DNA from: Mytilus californianus
Lineage: Eukaryota; Mollusca; Bivalvia; Mytilida; Mytilidae
NCBI RefSeq assembly: GCF_021869535.1
Contig: NW_026262723.1
Span: forward strand, 86,740,324 to 86,804,323
Reading direction: 5' to 3'
DNA: 64,000 nt
Numbering within the stretch: position 1 is the stretch's first letter; each line of letters opens with the position of its first letter. The notes beneath the pieces were generated by a model. It searched no databases and was not told the DNA's origin. It saw only the letters and a list, made by a program, of their open reading frames with translations. This document shows positions 12,501-27,500 of the stretch, in pieces. A program made the position numbers and the translations under genes.

Positions 12501-15500
12501 TAAACTAAAAGATAACTTTCAGATTAGTGTTTTGATTTAGTCATTCCATTTTGCAGGAATAAAATTGAGGCAGCCCCTACATCCAGTTCAGATATTAATG
12601 AATGATCCATTTAAAGGTACAGAAAACGGAGGTCTGATATTGGTAAAGACAGCTATATTACTGACAGTTAAGAAGAGACTTTCTGTATCTCAGAGTCTTG
12701 GTTAATAAACACTTTTGACTCATATTTGTATGTTTTCTTGCTGTCAGGGCTATTGGCAATTTCCCACTTTTTTCCCACTATATATCTAGTTTTTAATGTA
12801 GTTTGAACGATATAACTCGTTTTAGTTGGTTGTTCATGGGTGGTGGCGGGATAGCTGATTATAGGTTTTTTTTTATTCTTTGATATTTTTTAAACTTAAC
12901 AAAAAATAAATTTAATAAACATTAAACCAGCATTTCATCAATTATAATTGTAATGATTTTCTTTATTTATGTATGCTTTTGCTTATGAGCTGTGTTCATG
13001 TACATTTTTTCATAATATCAAGATCTGGTGTCCATCTAGCTATGAATATATTCTTTGTTTTGTTTAAACCAATTTCAGAAGAAGAAGTTAAGGTTTTACA
13101 TACATGTATTGTCATTATGAATTGTATGCATTGTAAGACTTATGACCTTGTTAAATGGTTTCCAAAAACACTCAACTGTAATTATAAATTTTTAATTTTC
13201 TACAAAAAGTCCCAATATTTTTTCAACCCCCGAAGGTGCAAATAACTGCTAATGAAATACATCAAGAACATTTCAACTTTACACTTCTCAGTATTAGGTT
13301 TTTGAGAAGTTTACTAGAAAAAAAAATAGAAAAAATGCAGGGAAAATATATATGCTTATTGATGTTATAACTAACACTCACTTTGCATTGGATTCTGAAC
13401 TGGATCTCATATTTTGGTGGACTTGATCTAATGTTTTACTATCTACATTAACTTCACTTCTAGATCCTTTCTCTAAATATATTCTGAAAGTATCAATGTA
13501 TATTACATTACCAAAAAGTGCACAAATCAGGCAAACTTTTTTCAAAATATTTCATTTCTGCAAGTAAAAATTATGAATATGTTTACATTTATTCAAACAA
13601 AACTCATTCTACATGTTCTAATAGCAGATTAATTTTTTAAAATTAGCTAATTTTACTTTGCACAACTTTTCAAAAGACCTTTATCTTTCTTACATGTCAT
13701 TACAATCCACAAAGGTGACATAAAAAGTTTTTGTATATTACTGTCAGCATAAGGATATAAACACAAGTGCACACACTACAATGTCTAGACTACTTTCCTG
13801 ATCATGATAGAATTTTAAATTGAACTCCATTAAGATCAAGGTCTTACTACAAGCATCACATAACTTCACATTATCAATGATCCATAAAAATGAGCTCAAG
13901 GTCAGTGAATAATGACGGATGGACATTTACACTTTAAAATCATTCCATACACTAAATACAGTTAACCAACCTATTGCTTATTGTTTCCAAGAAAAGACAT
14001 AATCACAAATTCTTAACATTGACGTACGATTCATGGAAATGAGGTCAAGTTCAGATGAACCCTGCCAGACATAAATAAACACCATAAAATCTTTCTAAAT
14101 ACTAAATAAAGTTGACCTATAGCTAATAGTATCAGACCTAACCACGAAAACTTAAAGTTGATCACTGATCAATGAAATGCGTTCACAGTCAGATGAACAT
14201 TGTCTGAGGGAATGTTTACCTTGCAATGATTCTACATACCAAATATGGTTATCCTTTTACTCATAATAACTGAACAAATTGCCTGATAAAAAGCACTTAT
14301 TTTAAGCAGTCACTAAAACCAAGAAAAAGAGGTCAAGAAAAACAGACATGTATGACAGAAACTTCAGAACATAAGGCATCTATATTTAAAATATGAAGTA
14401 TCCTGGCCTAGCGGTCATAAAAATTCTAGCACGATTATTGTTCTTAAGACTCAGAAATCAACCAATCAAAATACTGGATAGTTAGGTACTACGAGTACTG
14501 AGTAAAGTTTTATGACCAAGGGCCATGGTCTCTAGGTACTACGAGTACTGAGTAAAGTTTTATGACCAAGAGCCATGGTCTCTAGGTACTACGAGTACTG
14601 AGTAAAGTTTTATGACCAAGAGCCATGGTCTCTAGGTACTACGAGTACTGAGTAAAGTTTTATGACCAAGGGCCATGGTCTCTAGGTACTACGAGTACTG
14701 AGTAAAGTTTTATGACCAAGGGCCATGGTCTCTAGGTACTACGAGTACTGAGTAAAGTTTTATGACCAAGGGCCATGGTCTCTAGGTACTATGAGTACTG
14801 AGTAAAGTTTTATGACCAAGGGCCATGGTCTCTAGGTACTACGAGTACTGAGTAAAGTTTTATGACCAAGGGCCATGGTCTCATCCTTCAGAAATAGAAA
14901 GCTTTATACAAACAGTTTACACCATCACTGTCGTCAGATTAGCATCTCTATGTCTCCCATTTTGCGACATTTGTACCAGGCGAGACAATTACATTACATT
15001 AAATTATGTTGACAAAAGTTAACATTCTTTATCTATCATTTAAAGCACTCTTTTGTGCTCATGAAGAATAATTTTCTCGTGTGAAAAAGTCAAGGAAATA
15101 TTCTATATTGATATAAGATATATCCAGGTATGTAAGTTATTATAGATATAAATGATAAACAACCTCAATTGTTTAAAATACTATGAATACTTCCCTGATA
15201 ATTTTTTTTATATGACATCAGTTAAAATTTGTATAATGAGGGAAACAAATAAACATTTCAGAAAGATATTTTAAAGATAGTAGAGCATGATGTGGATTAA
15301 GGATAAACTGAAAATCATTTTCAGTTTTCATGTACATTATTTTCAAACCTTTAAAAGTTTTTAATAATTAATTGAAAATAATTTGATGAAAAAGCTAATA
15401 TATCCCATATCTCCCCAAGGACAAGATCAAAGTACTACATCTTTAAAATTATGGTTATCTATTTCTTATTTTCCTTAATCCTACTTTCAAACCAGAATGT

Positions 15501-18500
15501 ATCCACTGAGGCCCCAGAGTAATGACAGAAGGATGGTAACAATATATTATTATTATCCATATCTCTGATGTGTTGGGTACAATAACTGTTCTGACAATGT
15601 TTCAGGCAACTATGTCAGACTTACATCAGATACACTGCTGATTTATCCATAAAAGATATTGAATTCAGTTTAATTTTTTCTTCTGTGCCAGGATAACATC
15701 ATTTAATTATGTAAAAAGGCAGGATAGAAAAATATTTAAATAAACAGCAGCACTAGCAGCACAGGATACACCACTATATGGATATTGAAATTGTTGCAAG
15801 AATAAAATGAAACATTGTAGAAGGCATTATATCAGAAGTAAGTTACATGACCTTGCAGAAAAACCTGCAGGAGGATAATATCCTTTATGTATAAAAAAAG
15901 TCACCTTAAATTTGAATGGTGAAGTCCCATATAAACTCTTGAAAGACAAATTAGAATTTTTTTTTACAAAATGGAAAGTAGCTTACTTTTTCCTATCCCA
16001 TTAATTGTTTTAAGATTAAAGTCCAATATAAAATCTGGAATGACAAATCAGAAGATTTTCTTCATAGAAAGTAGATCTTACTTTTACTTATCCCATTAAT
16101 CGTGTCAAGCTTAAATGAAATCAATTGGAGCATACTCAATTAAGGGTAATGTAATTACCATAAAAGTACTGCTATTCGTGGAAAAAATTGTGGTTTTTCA
16201 ACCTAGACACAATTAGCTTTTTTCTAATTAATATTTTAGTATAAAACTTACCTATGTTCCTATGTTACAATAGATTATTTACTACAGTACATCCAAATAT
16301 TGTTTGTGATTGTCTTATTATTGCAAACAAATGCATTGGCATCAGCATTGGATCAATAGTTAATCACATTTCATATTTTGATTGCTTTATTTGTGTGCAT
16401 TTTTTCTAAAATTGCAATAATCAGTCTTGATTTCTTTTTCTGCTGATAAGCAATCACAGGAACAAACATGTCAAATCCATGCAATAATTTCTAAATTTAT
16501 ATTAGGGTTATTTATTTAAACTTACTTATATATATTATTCATTTCTTCTTTCTGTCGAGATCTTGGACAACATTTATAATTTTCCACAGCACACCAGAAA
16601 TGTAAATTTTCATGACTATATTCTTTTTGTAAATATTCATCAAATTCACATTGTCCACGAGGGTCATTAATTAGTTCATAAAAACTTATAGCCCATTTCC
16701 TCATTCTGGAATCGGTAGGAATGTGAACACTGTTTTGAAAAAAAAAGTAAATACATTATCATACAAAACATTTAACACTTTACATTAGCTGTAAAAATTA
16801 ATGTTACTGGGAATTCATATATTTGCATGGATTGAGGAAAAATTGTGTATTTTCTGTGGATATATGATTTTGTCGTTTGCCAAGGTTTGCATACAAGCCT
16901 ATAGAAAATTCACACTTCATTGAACATTTAAATTCATGAACCACATTTACCCACGAAATCTCCCACTAATAACAAAGAATCCACAGTAACTAGGAATATT
17001 TTTTTAGATCTTATGTAAGCAAACCGTATGTATTTACTGAATTCAGTAAGATTGCATACCTTACTGTAAGTCCCATGATCCCAGAAATGTATTTTTCCAT
17101 AAAAATTCAGTATTTTCAACCGCTAACCCAATGTGTGGGTTCACAACCCAACTACAGTTTTTATTTTTCAGGTAGACTCTCCATACCAGCGCTCGATAAT
17201 AAGAAAGGATTTTTCCTCATTTCAAGTGTATGCTTTCTTAGCAGTGGTTTGTATCATACAATTTTAAAAAAAAATGAGTAACAACACAAGTGCTAATTTT
17301 TTCTATACGGGTAAGTCTAAAGTACATTGTTTGTTTGAATTGAATACTAGTTTAATTATATAATAATCACTGACCAACCTAATGACTGGTAATGCATCAC
17401 AATTTTGATGGTAACCAAGAAGTAAATAAAACACAAAAATCTGCCTCAGTGACAAGTTTCATTAGTTAAAAACAGACAGACAAATCTTGTTACAGAGCAT
17501 TGGTAGGGTAGTCTAATGTAATTTTTGGTTTCCAACCAAGAATATGGAAATTTTTTTCACACTATTCCTGTCATTTTGAGAAAGTTGGGTTTTTGTTTTC
17601 AAACTGTTTTTATCAGAAATTACCTTTTTATGATTAAATCTGTGTTTATATTGAACAGATTGAAGATATATAATTGATATTGAATAAATTTAACACCATA
17701 TGCAGTTTTGTGAGTTGATACATGTATTTTCGTTTCCTTAGAAGATATTTTTTTCTTCAGGTAAATTAATTAATGAGTGATGGACTTCTCTTAGAAGAAA
17801 TTTAAAGGTCTCCGTGAATAAACTACACAGAGAACAGTAGCTGTTGTATTTATTCAATGGGACAAGTGAACTGACAAGTTCAAATTGACAGGTAATATGC
17901 AAATGATTCTGTGAAAAAGTTTCATTTCTTTCGCAATAATTATTGAGTATTGACATGTGTCAATACTTGTATATTTTGGATATCTAATACTGTAAATTCA
18001 AAAATTTTGTTATTTTTTTTTTATAATTGCAAAAATTTTGTGATGTTTTTATAATTGCAAAATTTTTGTGATGTTTTTATAATTGCAAAAATTTTGTGTT
18101 TTTATAATTGCATAAATTTTGTGACGTTTTTATAATTGCAAGAATTGTGACAGAATCTAAAATTTTCATAGCATTATTAGTATGTAGTATTTCATGAAAT
18201 CCCAATCATAAATCTCAAATTTTTGTCCATTGTTAAACAACTGCCAAAATAAATGCATGCAAATAATTTGTGAATTCAAAGTAGATGGCATGGAAGGTCA
18301 GAAATTAAATGATTTAAACTGTTATATTTTGAGATGGTTTCTTACTCTGGAGAATTGATTTCCCACAACATAGTTTCATCAGACATCCAAGGATTTGATG
18401 GTTGGGTTGCTGAAACATCCATGAAAGGATCAAATTCTTTATACTGTTCCCATCGTAATTTGTACCTGAAATTAACCAGCCATTCAGATCAATGTGGTAT

Positions 18501-21500
18501 TAACTCCACAACATTTGGTTTACAAAAGGATATATTTAGATGTGACATCTCATACTTAATTGAATGGTAATTTACAATTATTGTACAATTAATTTAATAT
18601 TAATACACACAGCTGATAAATAAATAAATCTTGTAAATTGTTTGTTTCATTCTTTTTATATAAAAATAAGGAGATGTTGTATAATTGGCAATGAGATAAC
18701 TCTCCACCAGAGACCAAATGACATAGTAGTTAACGACTATAGGTCACCGTTGATTTTAAATATGCTGCTCCAAAATATTGATACATCATCAGCTTTCCAG
18801 AATTTTGGATCTGAACAAATTGAAACTGTGTTTCAAAGACAAAAAAGTCTTCATTGTCATAATTACAACAGTTTGATCTTAGCTTAAGTCATAGGTGTAC
18901 TATAAATAGTACCAGTCAACTGCTACTTCGTTAAATGTTGGTAATTATAAATTACATTAATTTTTGATTAATTAAATATTCAGAACAAACAAGATTGTTG
19001 TGCTAAGCATAACCAAAATTGAAATTCAAAATATTGACCAACAGGAAGTTTATGTCTGACAGATTTGAAAAGTGCTTACACTATACCATCCATAAACGTC
19101 AAACTGTTGACTAAATATGAAGTCATTCCGTGCAGTGATACCTTAAAAAGTGGAATAGAAATGTTTGTTGGACTGACAGATAGAAGTACAAGATGAATGC
19201 ACTCCAAGAGTGGGAGTAAAATTTAGAAGAAATTCAAAACATAGCCGCAAAAAATCTGCCAACCTAACCATACTTTTTTGTAGTTACCCTCATCCTGAAT
19301 TAGAAATGGTAGGTCTTTCATTTTTCCATGTCTGGTAATTCAAGAAATATCTAGATAACTTTCTGTTAGAATGATAGTAAATTACACGGTTAGCTCCTCT
19401 CAAGTTTTTATTTCTAGTGCATTTCAACCAAATCATTTCTTGAAATACCAGAACAAGAAAAGGAAACCAATGTTATATTCGTGCAACATTATACATTTTG
19501 AACTTAAATTAATGTAAACTTGAGCAGGTTTATGTTTGCCATGTTTTCACTACTGCCTGATTCTTAGGCAGATTGGAACTTAAATACATCTTGAAAAATA
19601 TCTTTTGTTGAACAAATACTTACGACTCAAACACCATAGAAAACTTCATTCTAGGTCGTCCAAATGATTTCTTTAAGAATGCAATCTGTAAATACACAAA
19701 TCATTAACTATATGTTCAGACATTTTCATGCTATCTTTTTTTTTCAAATTTTGTATTGTTTAAATTTCATTGAAAAATATCATGTTACATTTTGCAAAGA
19801 TTATTTTCAAGTTGACATTGCAAAAATTGCAATGATAATAATGTCTGAAAAAAAATCATTTCCAATAATGTTTACAGGTCATCTGAAAGTTAACTTTAGA
19901 TTACTGGATGGTTATAAAAGTTGTACATTATCTGTAACATTCCTCCATTTTGTTGTATCTTTTTTTTCAATTGCACCTAAACATATTTTCCGCGGCATTT
20001 TAAATATCACAAAAGCTATAAAACATAAATTTGACATTAATTTTTTTGATTTTTATCTGTGTAGGAATAGTAGATCGCCTGTCTTGTATAAATCATTTTA
20101 AAATTGATATGCATTGGTTTTAAACATGTCAAATTAATCCTTAGCAGAATTGATCTGGTTTCAAATTTGATATACCAAAAGACAAACCTCTTTACGCAAA
20201 GCTTCCTTTGTCTTCTTTCTTGCTATGATTTGTTGTGGTAGGAAATTTTTCTTTGGTCCCTCTTCTAAATTTTTCACACATCCAGGCTAAAAAAAAATGT
20301 CTCTGATGTTTGAATTGTGTTATGTTAAATTACTTGTCAAGGAATCTTTTTGCAAGAAGCATCTAGAATAAAATGCATATGTTATCCTACATTTTTATCT
20401 ACGATTAAGGGTATCCATTCCCATGATAAAATAAGCCATATTTAGCCAACTTTGCAATTTTCCCAACTTTGTTGATGTGTTCATAAAAATATCAATGTGT
20501 GACAAATTCACCATGATTCATTTCTGTGTTTTTTTTCTATACGGTATGTGAAAATGATTTGATTTACAGTATATCCAACAACCTGTAGTTAGAACAGGTT
20601 ATAACATTAGTTATAAGCTTGGTACAATAACCTGTAGTTAGAACAGGTTATACCATTTGTTTTAAGCTTGGTACAACAACCTGTAGTTAGAACAGGTTAA
20701 AGCATTTGTTTTAAGCTTGGTACAACAACCTATAGTTAGAACAGGTTATAACATTTGTTTTAAGCTTGGTACAACAACCTGTAGTTAGAACAGGTTATAA
20801 CATTTGTTTTAAGCTTGGTACAACAACCTGTATTTAGAACAGGTTATAACATTTGTTATAAGCTTGGTACAACAACCTGTAGTTAGTACAGGTTATTACA
20901 TTTGTCATAATCTTGGTAAAACAACCTGTAGTTAGAACATGTTATAACATTTGTTTTAAGCTTGGTACAACAACCTTTAGTTAGAACAGGTTATAACATT
21001 TGCTTTAAGCTTGGTACAACAACCTGTAGTTAGAACAGGTTATAACATTTGTTATAAACTTGGTACAACAACCTGTAGTTAGAACAGGTTATAACATTTG
21101 TTATAAGCTTGGTACAACAACCTGTAGTTAGAACAGGTTATAACATTTGTTTTAAGCTTTGTACAACAACCTGAAGTAAGAACAGGTAATAACATTTGTT
21201 ATAAGCTTTGTACAACAACCTGTAGTTAGAACAGGTTATAACATTTGTTATAAGCTTTGTACAACAACCGGCAGTTAGAACAGGTTATAACATTTGTTTT
21301 AAGCTTGGTACAACAACCTGTAGTTAGAACAGGTTATAACATTTGTTATAAGCTTGGTACAACAACCTGTAGTTAGAACAGGTTATAACATTTGTTTTAA
21401 GCTTGGTACAACAACCTGAAAAAAGAACAGATTATAACTTTGTTATAATATAAAAAAGAAGATGTGGTATGATTGCCAATGAGACAACTCTCCACAAGAG

Positions 21501-24500
21501 ACAAAATGACACAGAAATTAACAACTATAGGTCACTGTACGGCCTTCAACAATGAGCAAAGCCCATACCGCACAGTCAGCTATATATAAAAGGCCCTGAA
21601 ATGACAATGTAAAACAATTCAAACGAGAAAACTAACGGCCTAATTTATGCATATATAAGCTTGGTACAACAACCTGCAGTTAGAACAGGTTATAACATTT
21701 GTTTTAAGCTTTGTACAACAACCTTCAGTTAGAACAGGTTATTACATTTGTTATAAGCTTGGTACAACAACCTATAGTTAGAACAGGTTATTACATTTGT
21801 TATAAGCTTGGTACAACAACCTTCAGTTAGAACAGGTTATAACATTTGTTATAAGCTTGGTACAACAACCTTCAGTTAGAACAGGTTATTAAATTTTTTA
21901 TAAGCTTGATACAACAACCTTCAGTTAGAACAGGTTATTACATTTGTTATAAGCTCGGTACAACAACCTATAGTTAGAACAGGTTATAACATTTGTTTTA
22001 AGCTTGGTACAACAACCTGTAGTTAGAACAGGTTATAACATTTGTTTTAAGCTTGGTACAGGCACTTTTCAAATACATGAGCTAAGTAGACATTCCACTT
22101 GAAGAACGCAAAGTAAACTATTCAATCCTTCTAAGAAGCTATTTCTTAAATGGAAGCAAGCCTTTTTTTCTCCAGGTCTCCATTGTTTCAAATCCTGAAA
22201 ACTGATTTATGTTTAAAGTCTTTTGTTCTTGTAATTTGCTTGTAATATTTGCAAGTGATTATAAGATAACAAATAATAAATTGACCAATCCATTGCTATT
22301 TGGAGATTTTTTTTTTGGAAAAATGTTTCAGCAAATGACTCTTTATATTCATTTTGGAAGAAACCTATAGTTTTCATATTCCTAAGAATTATATATGATT
22401 TTATCTACTAATAAAATGCTTCGCTGGGGCGCAGCTTGATACAACCGCAGAGGTCGAACCCTGAACAGTTGGGGCAAGTATGGACACAACATTCAAGCTT
22501 GATACAGCTCTGAATTTGGATTGTTATTAAATATTTGACACAGCATAGGTTTCTGACACAGAAAGAATGTGGTCTAAGAACTTGAATTTTTTTAATTTAC
22601 CTATTATGGTTCAATGTCCAAAATCAAAATACATGGTTAGGGGACGACCATTTGATATTCTGGGGGGGCCAGGAGGATTTGTTGTGGATCGGTTATTTAT
22701 TTTTGTAAACTAAGAGGACAGATTATCTATTTTCTGCACTATTGAAGCAAGATTTTTCATTTTCATTAAAGCAAGGGACTGATTATTTATTTTCACAACT
22801 ATATTTATAATATTCGAAAACATACAATTTTTAAATTATTTGTTTATTATAAATAATTCATGTATAGTCAAGTCATTATGTACCATTTAATCAGAATTAA
22901 TTATTATCCTCTGCAGAAATGAATCTTTTTATATCCCCCAATGCATATACATGTATTGCATACATACACAGTATTAAAGTTTGGTTGAAACTAAGGCTCT
23001 TCTAAAAGTATTGGCAAACATGTTTCGCCGAGCGGAGCGAGGCAAAATTTTTTTTGAAGGGTTTTTGAACCGCTGAAGGCCCAAGAAGCTATAGAACAAA
23101 TGATGCAAAATCATGCCTTCTGGGTGTTCCCCAGACCCTTTCTTAAACTGAAAATGCAAGTTCTGTTTTAATAATTTTATGACAATATTTTGGTCTCAAA
23201 GCAAAATCACGTTATAGATTCAGTGTAAGACTTAAGTTTCTAGGAACAACATCAAAAGACAAATATGCATGATATTAAAAGCAAAAATGTAATTCACATA
23301 GTTAAGTCTGTGGCTGCTGTGTTTTTTTAAACTCATGATCAAGTTAATAATAAAATTACTAAATTACAAAATGAATGCAACACTAACAGAATACAGAAGG
23401 GCAATCAATGAACAAAAGACAAATAAATAAGAAATATTGATCCTGAAAAATCAGGAGCTAGGTCTGAGGGAGAACAGAACTTGCTTCTTGCAAGGCACTC
23501 ACGGTGAACACAATTTGATATGGAGACAAGCGTTTGGTTTTGAAATTTCCTACATGAGGCATTTGTCTCAATGTAGTTACGGCCCTGATTTAATAAAAGT
23601 GAGGTAAGTGTTCCTGAGACAATTAACCTCAAGTTAAATGAAACCAATTTTCTGACATTTCAAGTATATTTAAATAATATTTATACTTTTATTATTAAAA
23701 GATATGGGAAGTGTTTCCCGATTTTTTTTTTTGGAAAAAAGATTAATTTATGAAGAATCTGGTGCCATCTCATACTTTCGATTAGACCTGCTGAGTTATT
23801 TATTTTCAATACATTGCAAGTCAGGTCATTTATTTTCAAACTACCACAGAACAAACCATTTATTTTTGTAATTATCAAGGCTGAGTTATTTATTTTCAAA
23901 ATCCTCCTGGCCCCCCTCAGAATATCAAATGGTCGTCCCCTTAGATTCAGCATATCAAAGAACCCCATATTTTCAATTTTTGTTGAAATCAAACAAAGTT
24001 TAATTTTGGACCCCAACTTGGACAAACTTGAAAACTGGGCGGCCCCATAATCAAAAATCTAAACACATGTTTAGATTCAGCATATCAAAGAACCCCAATA
24101 ATTCAATTTTTGCTAAAATCAAACTAAGTTTAATTTTGGACCCTTTGGACCTTAATGTAGACCAATTTAAAAAACGGGACTTAAAATTAAAAATCTAAAT
24201 ACACAGTTAGATTTGGAATATCAAAGAACCCCAATAATTCAATTTTTGATGAAATCAAACAAAGTTTAATTTTGGACCCTTTTGACATCAATATGAACCA
24301 ATTTGATAGCGGGGCCCACAAATAAAAAATCTAAATTCATGGTTAGATTCAGCATATCAAAGAACCCCATATATTCAATTTTTGTTGAAATCAAAAAAAG
24401 TTTAATTTTGGACCCCAACTTGGACCAACTTGAAAACTGGGCCCATAATCAAAAATCTAAACACATGTTTAGATTTAGCATATCAAAGAACCCTAAGAAT

Positions 24501-27500
24501 TCAATTTTTGTTAAAATCAAACTAAGTTTAATTTTGGACCCTTTGGACCTCAATGAAGACCAATTTTAAAAAATGGGACCCAAATTAAAAATCTAAAAAC
24601 ACAGTTAGATTTGGCATATCAAAGAACCCCAATAATTCAATTTTTGATGAAATCAAACAAAGTTTAATTTTAGACCCTTTTGACCTCAATATGAACCAAT
24701 TTGATAGCGGGGCCCACAAATAAAAAATCTAAATACATGGTTAGATTCAGCATATCAAAGAACCTCATATATTCAATTTTTGTTGAAATCAAACAAAGTT
24801 TAATTTTGGACCCCAATTTGGACAAACTTGAAAACTGGGCCCATAATCAAAAATCTAAATACATGTTTAGATTCAGCATATCAAAGAACCCCATATATTC
24901 AATTTTTGTTGAAATCAAACAAAGTTTAAATACTGGACCCTATCTTGGACCAACTTGAAAACAGGGCCCATAATCAAAAATCTAAACACATGTTTAGATT
25001 TAGCATATCAAAGAACCCCAAGAATTCAATTTTTGTTAAAATCAAACTAAGTTTAATTTTGGACCCTTTGGACCTCAATGAAGACCAATTTTAAAAAATG
25101 GGACCCAAATTAAAAATCTAAAAACACAGTTAGATTTGGCATATCAAAGAACCCCAATAATTCAATTTTTGATGAAATCAAACAAAGTTTAATTTTAGAC
25201 CCTTTTGACCTCAATATGAACCAATTTGATAGCGGGGCCCACAAATAAAAAATCTAAATACATGTTTAGATTCAGCATATCAAAGAACCTCATATATTCA
25301 ATTTTTGTTGAAATCAAACAAAGTTTAATTTTGGACCCCAATTTGGACCAACTTGAAAACTGGGCCCATAATCAAAAATCTAAATACATGTTTAGATTCA
25401 GCATATCAAAGAACCCCATATATTCAATTTTTGTTGAAATCAAACAAAGTTTAATTTTAGACCCTTTTGACCTCAATATGAACCAATTTGATAGCGGGGC
25501 CCACAAATAAAAAATCTAAATACATGGTTAGATTCAGCATATCAAAGAACCTCATATATTCAATTTTTGTTGAAATCAAACAAAGTTTAATTTTGGACCC
25601 CAATTTGGACAAACTTGAAAACTGGGCCCATAATCAAAAATCTAAATACATGTTTAGATTCAGCATATCAAAGAACCCCATATATTCAATTTTTGTTGAA
25701 ATCAAACAAAGTTTAAATACTGGACCCTATCTTGGACCAACTTGAAAACTGGGCCCATAATCAAAAATCTAAACACATGTTTAGATTCAGCATATCAAAG
25801 AACCCCAAGAATTCAATTTTTGTTAAAATCAAACTAAGTTTAATTTTGGACCCTTTGGACCTTAATGTAGACCAATTTATAAAACAGGACCCAAAATTAA
25901 AAATCTAAATACACGGTTAGATTTGGAATATCAAAGAACCCCAATAATTCAATTTTAGATGAAATCAAACAAAGTTTAATTTTGGACCCTTTTGACCTCA
26001 ATATGAACCAATTTGATAACGGGGTCCACAAATAAAAAATCTAAATACTTGGTTAGATTCAGCATATCAAAGAACCCCATATATTCAATTTTTGTTGAAA
26101 TCAAACAAAGTTTAATTTTGGACCCCAATTTGGACCAACTTGAAAACTGGGCCAAAAATCAAAAATCTAAATACATGTTTAGATTCAGCATATCAAAGAA
26201 CCTCATGTATTCAATTTTTGCTAAAATCAAACAAAGTTTAATTTTGGACCCTTTGGACCTTAATGTAGACCAATTTGAAAACTGGACCCAAAATTAAAAA
26301 TCTAAATACACTGTTAGATTCGGCATAACAAATAAATAAATGTGATCAAAGATTTTACAAATCTAATGCGCCATACTGTGCAATTAAAGATTACTTCTTG
26401 AAATTTTTCAATATTTGAAATTTGAAAAAAAAATAATATTTGAGGATAATTCTTTTTACTTTCTGAAATCTGAAATGAGAAAAAATTGACCCCCCACAAT
26501 TTCTTTTTATCCCCCCCCCCCTTTTTTCCCCTAAAAAATTCTTTCCCTCAAGATATGGTCATAATCTCAATTCAAATTTCCAATGGAGTTGGCAACCATA
26601 ATTACCCATTTAAATTTACCATAGTGCTAACTTAATCTATTTTATAATAGAATTAAAAATATAGTGTCAAATCTTTCATATGGATTTTTTTGTAAAAAAA
26701 AAAGATGCAACATTTGCAGATATTTTTACTGGTCTTCCTTTATAAATATGTATTTCTTTAAACATAATTTAAAAGCAGTGTAAGGGAAGTAACCAAAACG
26801 TTGTATTTGGATTACCTCCCTTACACTGTTTTAAATTATCTTTATTGTTCATTAACCATTACTTTATACATAATTTAAAAGCAGTGTAAGGGAGATAATT
26901 TCAATGATGTATTTGATTTATCTCCCTTACACTGCTTTAAATTATGTTTTGTACTAAAGTATTTGTCCATTAACCAGGACAACCTTGTTTTTCCCCCTTT
27001 TTTGCCCCTAATTCCTAAACGGTTTGAGCCATAACCCCCCAAAGCAAATCCTAACCATCCCTTTGTGGTATGGAAACTTGTAGTATAATTTCAGAGAGAT
27101 CCATACACCGTTCCACAGTTATTGTCTGGAAACTAGAAAATGCTTATTTTTGGCCCCTTTTTGGCCCCTTATTCCTTAACTGTTGGTACCATAACCCCCA
27201 AAATCAATCCCAACCTTCCTTTTGTGGTATTTAACCTTATGGTCAAATTTCAAAAAGATCCATTCACTTAAACTAAAGTTAGAGTTCGAAAACCAATGTG
27301 TCTTCGGACTACGACGCCGGACGACGACGACGCCAACGTCATACCAATATACGACCACAAAATTTTTTTGCGGTCGTATAAAAACTGTCTTCCTCAAATT
27401 CAAAAAAAGTAATTTTCTGAAAGATAGCTTACTGGTGGTCGATGTATTCTCCAGAATGCCCTCTCTTGTTGGTCAAATATTATCTTCTCAGTTCTCTTCT

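Noticed and set aside
19664-20101. 145-codon frame on the plus strand
   Set aside because: Phe/Ile-rich translation of AT-rich intron, and it overlaps the acceptor side of RGS exon 9. No motif.
20577-22061. CRISPR-like regular repeats
   Set aside because: The repeats are directly adjacent with no unique spacers, in an animal intron.
24303-26297. Series of 85-94-codon frames with [11 protein letters not shown] repeats
   Set aside because: Frames through the ~130-bp repeat array. Unit length varies and stops recur.
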